Source of the DNA: an uncultured bacterium
GTDB lineage: Bacteria > Patescibacteriota > Minisyncoccia > Phycocordibacterales > UBA918
Direction: 5' to 3'
Assembly: GCA_950073265.1 (NCBI GenBank)
Contig: CATMPJ010000007.1
Location: forward strand, 1-38,178
Length of the DNA stretch: 38,178 bases
Part shown: in pieces, positions 8,801 to 15,598 of the stretch
Layout of the letters: every line of letters starts with the position of its first letter
Position numbering within the stretch: the first letter of the stretch is position 1
Made by a program: the position numbers and the translations under genes
Notes under the pieces: model-generated
Told to the model about the DNA's origin: nothing
The model's input: only the letters and a program-made list of their open reading frames with translations
The model's database searches: none

Positions 8801-8808
8801 ACACAAGT

Positions 8809-8837
8809 ATTATAACTTGAGTTTTAAGTGGAGTCAA
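8809..8837 (-). promoter_or_regulatory. Strong sigma70-type promoter of the chaperone operon
   Basis: TTGACT, 17-nt spacer, TATAAT on the minus strand. The -10 ends 8 nt before the grpE ATG, so the expected transcription start leaves a leader of 0-2 nt. There is no CIRCE inverted repeat (TTAGCACTC-N9-GAGTGCTAA) nearby. Confidence 0.82.
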
Positions 8838-8875
8838 AAATCTCTTTAGCCACTTAGATTCTCAGTGCCCTAAAG

Positions 8876-8900
8876 AAAAAAGTCCCGTTTGGGACTTTTT
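8876..8900 (-). terminator. Terminator of the infA-rpsI operon
   Basis: AAAAAGTCCC / GGGACTTTTT around a 4-base loop, immediately after the rpsI stop. On the minus strand the stem ends in six T. It separates the ribosomal operon from the grpE promoter. Confidence 0.88.
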
Positions 8901-9308
8901 CTATCGCTTAGACCAAGCTGGTCGCTTGCGAGCTTTCCGAAGACCAAACTTCTTACGCTCAACTGAACGTGGGTCTCGCTTGAGGAAGCCAAGCACCTTA
9001 AGGGCACCACGGCGATCTTCTTTCTCTTTCACCAGTGCTCGAGCGATACCGAGACGAATCGCCTCTGCTTGGGCTGTAGTACCACCACCATTTACATGCG
9101 CAGTGATTGTGTAGTTCTCAATACCAGCGTCTTTCGTGTCGAGGACAGATTGAATACTCTTGTGGAGTGATTCATGCGGAAAAAATTCTGTCATGTCCTT
9201 ACCATTAACTGTAATGGTTGTTTCTTTTGCGGGAGTGAGCCGAACTCGCGCGGTAGCAGTCTTGCGACGCCCAATTCCCTCTACATATACATCTTTTTTT
9301 GCTGCCAT
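8901..9308 (-). CDS. rpsI: 30S ribosomal protein S9
   Basis: 135 residues with the S9 start VEGIGRRKTATARVRL, the core VNGGGTTAQAEAIRLGIARAL, and the basic tail DPRSVERKKFGLRKARKRPAWSKR, whose final Lys-Arg reaches the P-site tRNA in known ribosomes. It is the last gene of the operon, 5 nt after rplM, with a terminator directly after the stop. Confidence 0.98.
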   Translation of the reverse strand: MAAKKDVYVEGIGRRKTATARVRLTPAKETTITVNGKDMTEFFPHESLHKSIQSVLDTKDAGIENYTITAHVNGGGTTAQAEAIRLGIARALVKEKEDRRGALKVLGFLKRDPRSVERKKFGLRKARKRPAWSKR

Positions 9309-9313
9309 ACGCG

Positions 9314-9670
9314 TTATTCAGTGATTGTTAGTTTGAGTAAAAGTCGCTTCTTGTGCTTATTGTTTGGAAGCATACCACCAATAGTGCGACGTACTACTTC
9401 AGCATACCCAAGGCGCTTACCGAGGTGTTCAAGCGTTTCAGTGCGGCGTCCACCTGGGTAACCTGAATAACTCTGGTAGATTTCTTCCTTCTTTTTCTCT
9501 GGAATATCTAGCTTACTGACGTTTTCGATTTTTACTTCGACGTCAGCCATGATGTGCTTTGCAAAAGCTGGATCGTTTTTGCCAATGAGGTATGACGCTG
9601 CTTCAGTTGCTACTTTTCCAAGTCGCTTGCCTGTTGCGTCTATAGTGAATGTTTTAGTTTCCGTTTCCAT
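9314..9670 (-). CDS. rplM: 50S ribosomal protein L13 (short form)
   Basis: 118 residues. Recognisable by TIDATGKRLGKVATEAASYLIGK, YQSYSGYPGGRRTETL and VRRTIGGMLPNNKHKKRLLLKL. It is shorter than the ~142-residue form of model bacteria: the central DAE-type segment is compressed and the C-terminal VYaGpeHPH tail is missing. It binds 23S rRNA early in assembly. It lies between rplQ and rpsI with 5-nt gaps. Confidence 0.96.
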   Translation of the reverse strand: METETKTFTIDATGKRLGKVATEAASYLIGKNDPAFAKHIMADVEVKIENVSKLDIPEKKKEEIYQSYSGYPGGRRTETLEHLGKRLGYAEVVRRTIGGMLPNNKHKKRLLLKLTITE

Positions 9671-9675
9671 AACTA

Positions 9676-10032
9676 CTATTCTACAAAGCTAATAATGGCT
9701 TCTTGTCGACCTGGTGAAGTTGCTCCGAGCTTTACGATACGGGTGTATCCACCGTTTCGCTCTGCATATCTTGGTGCAATTTCTGAAAAAAGTTTTTTTG
9801 TCGTTGCTTCCGTTGGTTCACCTAAGCGAGATGTAACCAAGCGTCGTGCTGCTACCGTGTCTTTTTTAGCCAGCGTTACCAAACGTTCAATGCGTGGTTG
9901 CAGTTCTTTTGCTTTAGCAGCTGTAGTTTTAATTTGACCGTCTCGGATTAGAGACACAGCCAAACCACGTAGCAATGCAGTGCGGCCACGGCGTGTTCGG
10001 CTGAGGGTACGGTTTTTGTTTGCGTGTCTCAT
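9676..10032 (-). CDS. rplQ: 50S ribosomal protein L17
   Basis: 118 residues: MRHANKNRTLSRTRRGRTALLRGLAVSLI is the diagnostic start (usually MRHrk..rkLgR...R.aLlrnL), followed by KTTAAKAKELQPRIERLVTLAKK and a C-terminal GGYTRIVKLG. It follows rpoA by 6 nt, the usual bacterial rpoA-rplQ order. Confidence 0.97.
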   Translation of the reverse strand: MRHANKNRTLSRTRRGRTALLRGLAVSLIRDGQIKTTAAKAKELQPRIERLVTLAKKDTVAARRLVTSRLGEPTEATTKKLFSEIAPRYAERNGGYTRIVKLGATSPGRQEAIISFVE

Positions 10033-10038
10033 AAGCGA

Positions 10039-11004
10039 TTAGTCTTCTAGTTTAAGGTTAAGGCCAGCAAGGAGTTCGACAATTTCTTCTAGTGCTTTCG
10101 GTCCTACACCATCGAGCGCAAGAATATCATCTTTTTTCTTTCGCACAAGGCCTCCAATAGTTCGAATCGAAGCAGATTCTAAAGCCTCTAATGTACGAGC
10201 GCTAAGATCTAGTGTCTCGATACGAGTCTTAAGTACTTCCTGATCTGGTTCAGGCTCTACTTCCGCTGGTACGGCAGCAGTTTCTTCTGATTTAGAACCA
10301 TGTTGTTCTTCGTCTTGAAAACCAATCACAGACTTAAGTTGGTGGACCATAATTTCCACTGCGTTCTCGAGTGCTTCACGTGGAGAGTAGGTGCCATCTG
10401 TTTCAATGGTGATGCGGAGACGGTTATAGTCAGTTCGATCGCCAACACGCATGTTTTCGACTTCGTAGTTTGCACGACGAATTGGAGTGAATACCGCATC
10501 AAGTGCAATTGCCCCAATTTCCATTTTTTCTTTAGCGTGGATTTCTCGTGGGACATAGCCAAGACCTCGTTCTACCGTCAGTTCCATTTCGAGCTTAGTG
10601 CTCTTGTTGGTGATTTCGGCAATAACTTGTTCTGGATTAAGAATTTCAACCTGACTCGGAACCGTAAGATCGCCTGCTGTTACGACACCAGCGCCACTCT
10701 TTGAAAGAGTGATCTTAACCGCTTCGTCACTGTGAGATGCGAGTCGGACGCGTCGCAAATTGAGCAACATAACAATAACGTCTTCTTTCACTCCATCAAG
10801 ACTTGAGAACTCGTGTTCAACGCCGTTAATCTTTACTTGGGTGATAGCTGCTCCTGGTAAAGAAGATAGAATAATTCGGCGAAGTGAGTTACCGAGTGTG
10901 TGTCCGTAGCCTGGATAGAGGCCGTCAATTTCGAATACTCCTTTATTATCTTCTTCTTTTACGACGCGCGGCTTTGACGGGAGGGTTACATTTGTTTCCA
11001 ACAT
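10039..11004 (-). CDS. rpoA: RNA polymerase alpha subunit
   Basis: 321 residues. The alpha-NTD carries the assembly motifs FEIDGLYPGYGHTLGNSLRRIILSSLPG and RGLGYVPREIHA. An acidic linker (~235-255, EETAAVPAEVEPEPDQE) leads to an alpha-CTD with LDLSARTLEALESASIRTIGGLV and GVGPKALEEIVELL, the helix-hairpin-helix that contacts UP-element DNA and activators. Normal length and domain order. It sits between rpsD and rplQ. Confidence 0.99.
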   Translation of the reverse strand: MLETNVTLPSKPRVVKEEDNKGVFEIDGLYPGYGHTLGNSLRRIILSSLPGAAITQVKINGVEHEFSSLDGVKEDVIVMLLNLRRVRLASHSDEAVKITLSKSGAGVVTAGDLTVPSQVEILNPEQVIAEITNKSTKLEMELTVERGLGYVPREIHAKEKMEIGAIALDAVFTPIRRANYEVENMRVGDRTDYNRLRITIETDGTYSPREALENAVEIMVHQLKSVIGFQDEEQHGSKSEETAAVPAEVEPEPDQEVLKTRIETLDLSARTLEALESASIRTIGGLVRKKKDDILALDGVGPKALEEIVELLAGLNLKLED

Positions 11005-11039
11005 ATTGTGTATACCTAAATTACTATTACTAATTACTC

Positions 11040-11651
11040 CTATCGACTGTAGAATTCCATTACTTGTTCAGGATCAAACAGTGTTTCAGCCGGATTGTAG
11101 ACAGGCGCACCTTTAACGGTACCTTCTAATTTTTTAGCATCAAAGCTAACCCAGGCTGGTACACCCGCAGCTTCATGGGTGTCAGCTAAGTTAACAAAAA
11201 GTGCTGATTGACGACTACCTTCTCGCACAGTGATAACATCACCGGTGCGTACTTTGTGAGATGGGACATTTAATCGCTTTCCGTTAACGATAATGTGACC
11301 ATGAGAGACGATCTGTCGAGCAAGTCGACGCGTTTTAGCAAGTCCCATTCGATAAATAACATTGTCGAGTCGACGTTCAAGTCGATCCATAAGGATGGTT
11401 ACTGGCTGGTGTCCTTCTTTTGCTACTGCTTCGTCAACATAGCGACGCAGCTGTTTTTCAGTAATACCATACGTAAAGCGCATTTTTTGCTTTTCAATGA
11501 GCTGGCGCTTGTAATCACTCATTTGCCCAGGACGGCGATTGCCACGGCGACCACCGCGAGCTAGAGAAAGTTCAAACTTCTGTGACTGAGTCTTTTCGAA
11601 GATTGGTGCTCCAAGGCGCTTTGCAATTTTAAATTTTGGTCCGATTTTCAT
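11040..11651 (-). CDS. rpsD: 30S ribosomal protein S4 (zinc-free form)
   Basis: 203 residues. The S4 RNA-binding domain is clear at ~90-150 (LERRLDNVIYRMGLAKTRRLARQIVSHGHIIVNGK). The N-terminal segment lacks the cysteine cluster of zinc-binding S4 proteins, so this is the C-minus type. S4 starts assembly of the 30S body on 16S rRNA and in many bacteria represses its own operon. A leader target for that was not identified here. Confidence 0.97.
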   Translation of the reverse strand: MKIGPKFKIAKRLGAPIFEKTQSQKFELSLARGGRRGNRRPGQMSDYKRQLIEKQKMRFTYGITEKQLRRYVDEAVAKEGHQPVTILMDRLERRLDNVIYRMGLAKTRRLARQIVSHGHIIVNGKRLNVPSHKVRTGDVITVREGSRQSALFVNLADTHEAAGVPAWVSFDAKKLEGTVKGAPVYNPAETLFDPEQVMEFYSR

Positions 11652-11664
11652 ATACTAATAGTGA

Positions 11665-12096
11665 TTACACGCGGCGCGCTTTCTTAGGTCGAGGGCCATT
11701 AAATGGTACAGGTGTCATATCAGTGATACGTGTCACTGCAATTCCCTTACCAGCAAAGGCACGGAGCGCGGATTCTCGGCCAGCTCCAACGCCTCGCACG
11801 ATGACCTCAGCTTCCTTCATGCCCATCTGTTGAGCTTTCTCACCAATAATTTCACCAACTTTAGCAGCAGCGAAAGGGGTGCTCTTTCGAGAACCTTTAA
11901 AACCAAGAGCTCCTGAAGAAGCTGCCATTACAGCATTTCCTTTAGGGTCAGTTAAAGTTACTAGCGTGTTGTTAAACGTCGCTAGAATATTAAGCTTTCC
12001 TGAAGCTAGTTTACGCTTTGGTATGCGATTTAGAGCGCGTGATGTTCCGGCGATGTCAGAACCTCCACTCTTTTTCATTATACGTTTCTTACCCAT
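11665..12096 (-). CDS. rpsK: 30S ribosomal protein S11
   Basis: 143 residues. The core KLNILATFNNTLVTLTDPKGNAVMAASSGALGFKGSRKSTPFAA and VIVRGVGAGRESALRAF is typical, as is the C-terminal DMTPVPFNGPRPKKARRV. The N-terminus has a basic extension of about 25 residues. It forms the 30S platform. It lies between rpsM and rpsD. Confidence 0.98.
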   Translation of the reverse strand: MGKKRIMKKSGGSDIAGTSRALNRIPKRKLASGKLNILATFNNTLVTLTDPKGNAVMAASSGALGFKGSRKSTPFAAAKVGEIIGEKAQQMGMKEAEVIVRGVGAGRESALRAFAGKGIAVTRITDMTPVPFNGPRPKKARRV

Positions 12097-12130
12097 ATGT
12101 CGTTACGATACAAATACTAATAAACTCACT

Positions 12131-12508
12131 CTATGTTTTTTCGAGCTTACGACGACCGCTACCCATAGTCTTTTTAGCACCCTTAAGTGTGCGAGAGTTT
12201 GTTTTGGTGCGCTGTCCGCGAGCTGGTAATCGTTTTGCATGGCGTGAACCACGATAAGCATCGATATCTTTTAAACGCTTGATATTAGCTGCTACTTCGC
12301 GACGGAGTTCACCCTCAATACGAAATGACTCAACTTTCTCACGAATTGCATTCTCTTGCTCAGTAGTAAGCTCAGAGGGCTTTGTGGTGGTAGGAATAGA
12401 GAGTTCTTCAAGGATGTCTTTAGCACGTGAAAGACCAATGCCGTACACTGCGGTTAGCGCATATGACAGTTGTTTGTTGTCGGGAATGGTTATACCAGAA
12501 ATTCTCAT
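12131..12508 (-). CDS. rpsM: 30S ribosomal protein S13
   Basis: 125 residues starting MRISGITIPDNKQLSYALTAVYGIG, with the helix-two-turn-helix, DIDAYRGSRHAKRLPARGQRTKTNSRT and a basic tail that contacts P-site tRNA. It is placed directly after rpmJ as in most bacteria. Confidence 0.98.
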   Translation of the reverse strand: MRISGITIPDNKQLSYALTAVYGIGLSRAKDILEELSIPTTTKPSELTTEQENAIREKVESFRIEGELRREVAANIKRLKDIDAYRGSRHAKRLPARGQRTKTNSRTLKGAKKTMGSGRRKLEKT

Positions 12509-12519
12509 ATGTATTGCGT

Positions 12520-12636
12520 TTAGCCTTGCCGCTGCTTATTGCGGGGCTTTTTCTTGTTAATGACGTATACCACGCCGCGACGCTTCACAATGATGTCGTC
12601 AGCGCTACGCTTTTTGACTGATGATTTTACCTTCAT
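12520..12636 (-). CDS. rpmJ: 50S ribosomal protein L36 (zinc-free form)
   Basis: 38 residues: [20 protein letters not shown], then a GVVYVIN strand and the invariant end RNKQRQG. The three cysteines and one histidine that bind zinc in C-plus L36 proteins are all replaced, so this is a C-minus version. The ATG at 12636 matches the family start; the longer open frame upstream runs into infA. It sits 16 nt after infA. Confidence 0.95.
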   Translation of the reverse strand: MKVKSSVKKRSADDIIVKRRGVVYVINKKKPRNKQRQG

Positions 12637-12652
12637 AAAATAAAAAACACTC

Positions 12653-12880
12653 TTAAATTCGTTTGGTGATGCGAGCTTTACCACCGTATGGATCAACGAC
12701 CATTCCCACTTTGTCGCCAACGAGAACGCGAATGCGGAATCTGCGCATACGTCCAGACAGATACGCTAAAACGGGTTCGTTTTCGCCCTCTACATTGACA
12801 CGGAAAAGTGTATTCGGCAGTGCTTCTTCCACCACCCCATACAATAAGTCGTCGTTATTTGTTGAACTCTCTTGATCCAT
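12653..12880 (-). CDS. infA: Translation initiation factor IF-1
   Basis: 75 residues with the OB-fold pattern [46 protein letters not shown] and [13 protein letters not shown]. It blocks the A site during initiation. It is the first gene of the operon, directly behind a strong promoter. In many bacteria secY-adk-map lies upstream; here the neighbour is an unrelated membrane protein gene. Confidence 0.97.
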   Translation of the reverse strand: MDQESSTNNDDLLYGVVEEALPNTLFRVNVEGENEPVLAYLSGRMRRFRIRVLVGDKVGMVVDPYGGKARITKRI

Positions 12881-12892
12881 TAAACGACGGTG

Positions 12893-12921
12893 AGTCTAAC
12901 AAAAATATTAGAAGGCGTCAA
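12893..12921 (-). promoter_or_regulatory. Promoter of the infA-rpoA-rpsI operon
   Basis: TTGACG, 17-nt spacer ending in TGT, TAGACT (extended -10) on the minus strand. The -10 ends 12 nt before the infA ATG, so the leader would be about 5 nt. No Shine-Dalgarno sequence fits in that space. Confidence 0.8.
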
Positions 12922-12947
12922 CACTTTATACCCAGTTTCATTCAAAA

Positions 12948-14267
12948 TTACTCGCTTCGAAGCTCTTCAGTGACTTTAATATCTTCGGGATCATCAGGGA
13001 ATGTGCGTTTCCAGAACGGAGTGATGCTAACACGAGCGCCGTCGATACCAGGATAAGCAGATATTGCGTTATTAACTGCTGTTTTCGGCAAGCCTGCCAA
13101 GTCTTTTTTCAATTTCTCTACATCGTATTCCCAAACGAGCAGAGGTTTTCCTGATAATGTGAAGGTTAGAGATTCTTCATTGCGGATAACAGAAGAGCTC
13201 GTCGTGGCATTTGAATAATTAAATACTAATGCGCTTGGATCTTCAACCCGTACTGGACCGCCGTCATAAGTAGGTACGGTTTCCTCAGCCAAGAAGGCTC
13301 CGAAGTCTGTCGCATTAAATAATGGTATCTGTAGCACTGCTTGCTCCTTTATAGTAACGAGACCTTCACCATATTCAACCGCAGGTAATTGGTTGTAACT
13401 AATAGCAACAGAACCAGGGAACGCTATAAATCCGGCGGGTCTTTCTGAATCTACTCGAGCCAGTAAAGCATCTCGAAGCTGCAGCTGCAATTCTTGTCGG
13501 GCTGTTTGCAGTTCATTTTCTTCGATTTGATATTGTGGACCCGCAAAACCACCAGTGAACGCTTCACCATTTTCAGCATACATTGCGTCATATAGGTCAT
13601 TTAGGCCTGATTCTTCAAATCCTGGAATATCAAAACGCGTCCCAGCTGCAAGGTTGTAGGCTTCACCGATATCGTCTGCAAATACTTCAGCTCGCACACT
13701 GCCAGGTGCTGAATCAGACGCACCGGGTACGACTACCGACTCAGTAATACGGTATATCAAACCATCAGGGCTTCGAAAGCGGGTATTTTTTATGAGTCGC
13801 TCAGAACCAGGTGTCGTCTTAAAAATCTCGAGGGTTCCGGTTGCTAATTCCTCAACCTCTACTTGACCGGAAGCTTTAACCTGGCTTTCGGCGGTTGACT
13901 CCAGTGTCATGATTTCGTAGGTTAGCTCACCAGCCCGGTTATCGGGATAAGCAGTAAACTCACTATTGATATTCGGTGTTCGGTTTTCTGGATAAATTGT
14001 TAACTCTGTTTTTCCAAGCACAGCACTCAGACCAAGCGCACTTCCAACAATCACGAAGAAGACAATCGCTGCATAAAGGACAGTCCTGCTCTTTTTTTCT
14101 GATTTATGTCTAAAGGGAGTATGCGGTACGTTATTTTTAGGGGGTTGCGTTATGTTAATTACTTCATCTTCTTCTTTTTCCTCATCGATATGTGCTGGCG
14201 GCGCAACAGGACGACGCTTTTTTGGTTCGACAGGGCGAATATCTTGTAGGTTCCATTTTTGTGACAT
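12948..14267 (-). CDS. Membrane-anchored baseplate-J-like protein
   Basis: 439 residues. A proline- and charge-rich cytoplasmic N-terminus (1-60), one membrane helix (~63-85, TVLYAAIVFFVIVGSALGLSAVL), then a large exported region of beta-rich repeats. That region includes ASGQVEVEELATGTLEIFKTTPGSERLIKNTRFRSPDGLIYRITESVVVPG, similar to the baseplate J/gp47 domain in which values are passed through regular beta strands. It is followed downstream by infA and preceded by a PilM-like ATPase-fold gene, a pairing that recalls Parcubacterial cell-envelope genes. A role in a pilus- or contraction-like surface structure is possible but unproven. Confidence 0.72.
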   Translation of the reverse strand: MSQKWNLQDIRPVEPKKRRPVAPPAHIDEEKEEDEVINITQPPKNNVPHTPFRHKSEKKSRTVLYAAIVFFVIVGSALGLSAVLGKTELTIYPENRTPNINSEFTAYPDNRAGELTYEIMTLESTAESQVKASGQVEVEELATGTLEIFKTTPGSERLIKNTRFRSPDGLIYRITESVVVPGASDSAPGSVRAEVFADDIGEAYNLAAGTRFDIPGFEESGLNDLYDAMYAENGEAFTGGFAGPQYQIEENELQTARQELQLQLRDALLARVDSERPAGFIAFPGSVAISYNQLPAVEYGEGLVTIKEQAVLQIPLFNATDFGAFLAEETVPTYDGGPVRVEDPSALVFNYSNATTSSSVIRNEESLTFTLSGKPLLVWEYDVEKLKKDLAGLPKTAVNNAISAYPGIDGARVSITPFWKRTFPDDPEDIKVTEELRSE

Positions 14268-14277
14268 AGATAGGTAA

Positions 14278-14306
14278 AGTATAGCGCATCAATAGAATGC
14301 TGTCGC
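14278..14306 (-). promoter_or_regulatory. Promoter of the baseplate-J-like gene
   Basis: GCGACA, 17-nt spacer, TATACT on the minus strand. The -10 ends 10 nt before the ATG at 14267, giving a predicted leader of about 3 nt. Confidence 0.6.
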
Positions 14307-14327
14307 TTCATGTTTTGTGGAAGAAAA

Positions 14328-15539
14328 TTAATGCTCAATGGTAAAGCAGTGATTCCCAGTGTGATAGAAAAAAGCACTTATTAACAAAGACTGATCCCTT
14401 TTTGCTACGAGTTCTTCGGCACTAAAACTGCTTAGTGCTTCATTAACATCAGTTATGACGGGAGACATTTTTAGCGCTTGTTTTGAAGCCATAGTTATAA
14501 ATTCACTAATGAGTGAACCTGTATTTTTGGCACTATGAATCAGCATCTGCCGTGGTGCTGCTAGTTCATCACCAGTCTCGAGAAGTAGTTCCTGTAACCT
14601 TGCTATATAAGAGCTAAAGAGTTGCTCAATCTCTCGCTGTTTTTCTTTTTTAAAGGTTGAAACATACTCTTCAATATTTTCACTATAAAGGTGTCTGAGG
14701 GACTCTGTAAGAGGGTCACCGGTGATTGCTGAAAGTTCGCGTGCTAGTGAGTACAAACCAAATGGTGTGTGGGTAACATAGGAAAGCACCCCTTCGCGTA
14801 GTACAGAAATTTCAGTAGCTTCGTAGGTAACGTCTATCAGCGCGACGTTTTTGTGTTTTGGTATCACATCACGCACAACACAGCTAAACACTGAAGCGTA
14901 CGTATATACTTCTAGTACTGCTGATTTAAACATTTTTTTCTGTAAATCTCTGAGTGTATCTAGTATGTATGAGTGGACCATCATGCTGGTGTGCACAAGA
15001 GATATTTTCTTCGCTTCTTTACCTAGTGGCGTTTGTACGGAATATCCATTTAAAAACGTATGCATGGTTGCTTTAGAAGCAGTTTCCAAACCAAGGTCTG
15101 TAACAACCTTGCTCTCTGCTAGTGCTTCTTCGGTCTGTGTTGTGGCTTTCTTTGCAAGCTTGTCTAACAATTCTTGACCAACGGTGAAAGTGTGATCTGA
15201 CTCGTAGTGTATCTTCTTTGTAACCGTGTAAGACCAAGGAGCCGCAACCGTGCATTGCATCGTTGTTATTCTTGCTTTGGGTGCGTGTTGAGAGAGAGCT
15301 AATTGTCCATTGGTTTCAAAATCAAGCAAAATATTTATTAGGGCTGTTAGAACAGATTTTGAACTCTCTTTAAGATTATCTACATTTCGCAAAGCAGCCG
15401 TCTCCCGTTTACTCCAGATAATATCTGGGGAGTCACTATGAGGCTTGGATGAAACAATAGCTACAGAAGCGCTACCTGATCCGATCTCTATCAGAACACC
15501 GTAACGTTCCCCGTTTGTCGTGCTGGCAAATAAACTCAT
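14328..15539 (-). CDS. PilM/FtsA-like actin-fold protein
   Basis: About 403 residues from the ATG at 15539. A phosphate-1-like stretch YGVLIEIGSGSASVAIVS lies near the N-terminus, and VALIDVTYEATEISVLREGVLSYVTHTPFG near residue 240 matches the phosphate-2 region of PilM/FtsA proteins. No membrane helix, so cytosolic. In type IV pilus systems PilM sits at the inner membrane and binds PilN. The ATG five codons upstream lies inside the -10 hexamer, so it cannot be the start. The next gene downstream encodes a single-span baseplate-J-like protein, which would suit a PilM-like partner. Assignment is to fold, not function. Confidence 0.68.
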   Translation of the reverse strand: MSLFASTTNGERYGVLIEIGSGSASVAIVSSKPHSDSPDIIWSKRETAALRNVDNLKESSKSVLTALINILLDFETNGQLALSQHAPKARITTMQCTVAAPWSYTVTKKIHYESDHTFTVGQELLDKLAKKATTQTEEALAESKVVTDLGLETASKATMHTFLNGYSVQTPLGKEAKKISLVHTSMMVHSYILDTLRDLQKKMFKSAVLEVYTYASVFSCVVRDVIPKHKNVALIDVTYEATEISVLREGVLSYVTHTPFGLYSLARELSAITGDPLTESLRHLYSENIEEYVSTFKKEKQREIEQLFSSYIARLQELLLETGDELAAPRQMLIHSAKNTGSLISEFITMASKQALKMSPVITDVNEALSSFSAEELVAKRDQSLLISAFFYHTGNHCFTIEH

Positions 15540-15552
15540 AGCAATACCACCC

Positions 15553-15580
15553 ATTATACTGGGTGTGTATTGCTTGTCGG
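15553..15580 (-). promoter_or_regulatory. Promoter of the PilM-like gene
   Basis: CCGACA, 16-nt spacer, TATAAT on the minus strand. The last two bases of the -10 form an ATG with the next base, which settles the start at 15539, 13 nt downstream. Confidence 0.68.
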
Positions 15581-15598
15581 TAGTTTTGCGTGGATAGA

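Noticed and set aside
8425-8849. Plus-strand frames opposite grpE
   Set aside because: Shadows of the charged coiled-coil coding sequence; grpE is unmistakable.
8801-8870. CIRCE heat-shock operator upstream of grpE
   Set aside because: No TTAGCACTC / GAGTGCTAA pair or close variant is present.
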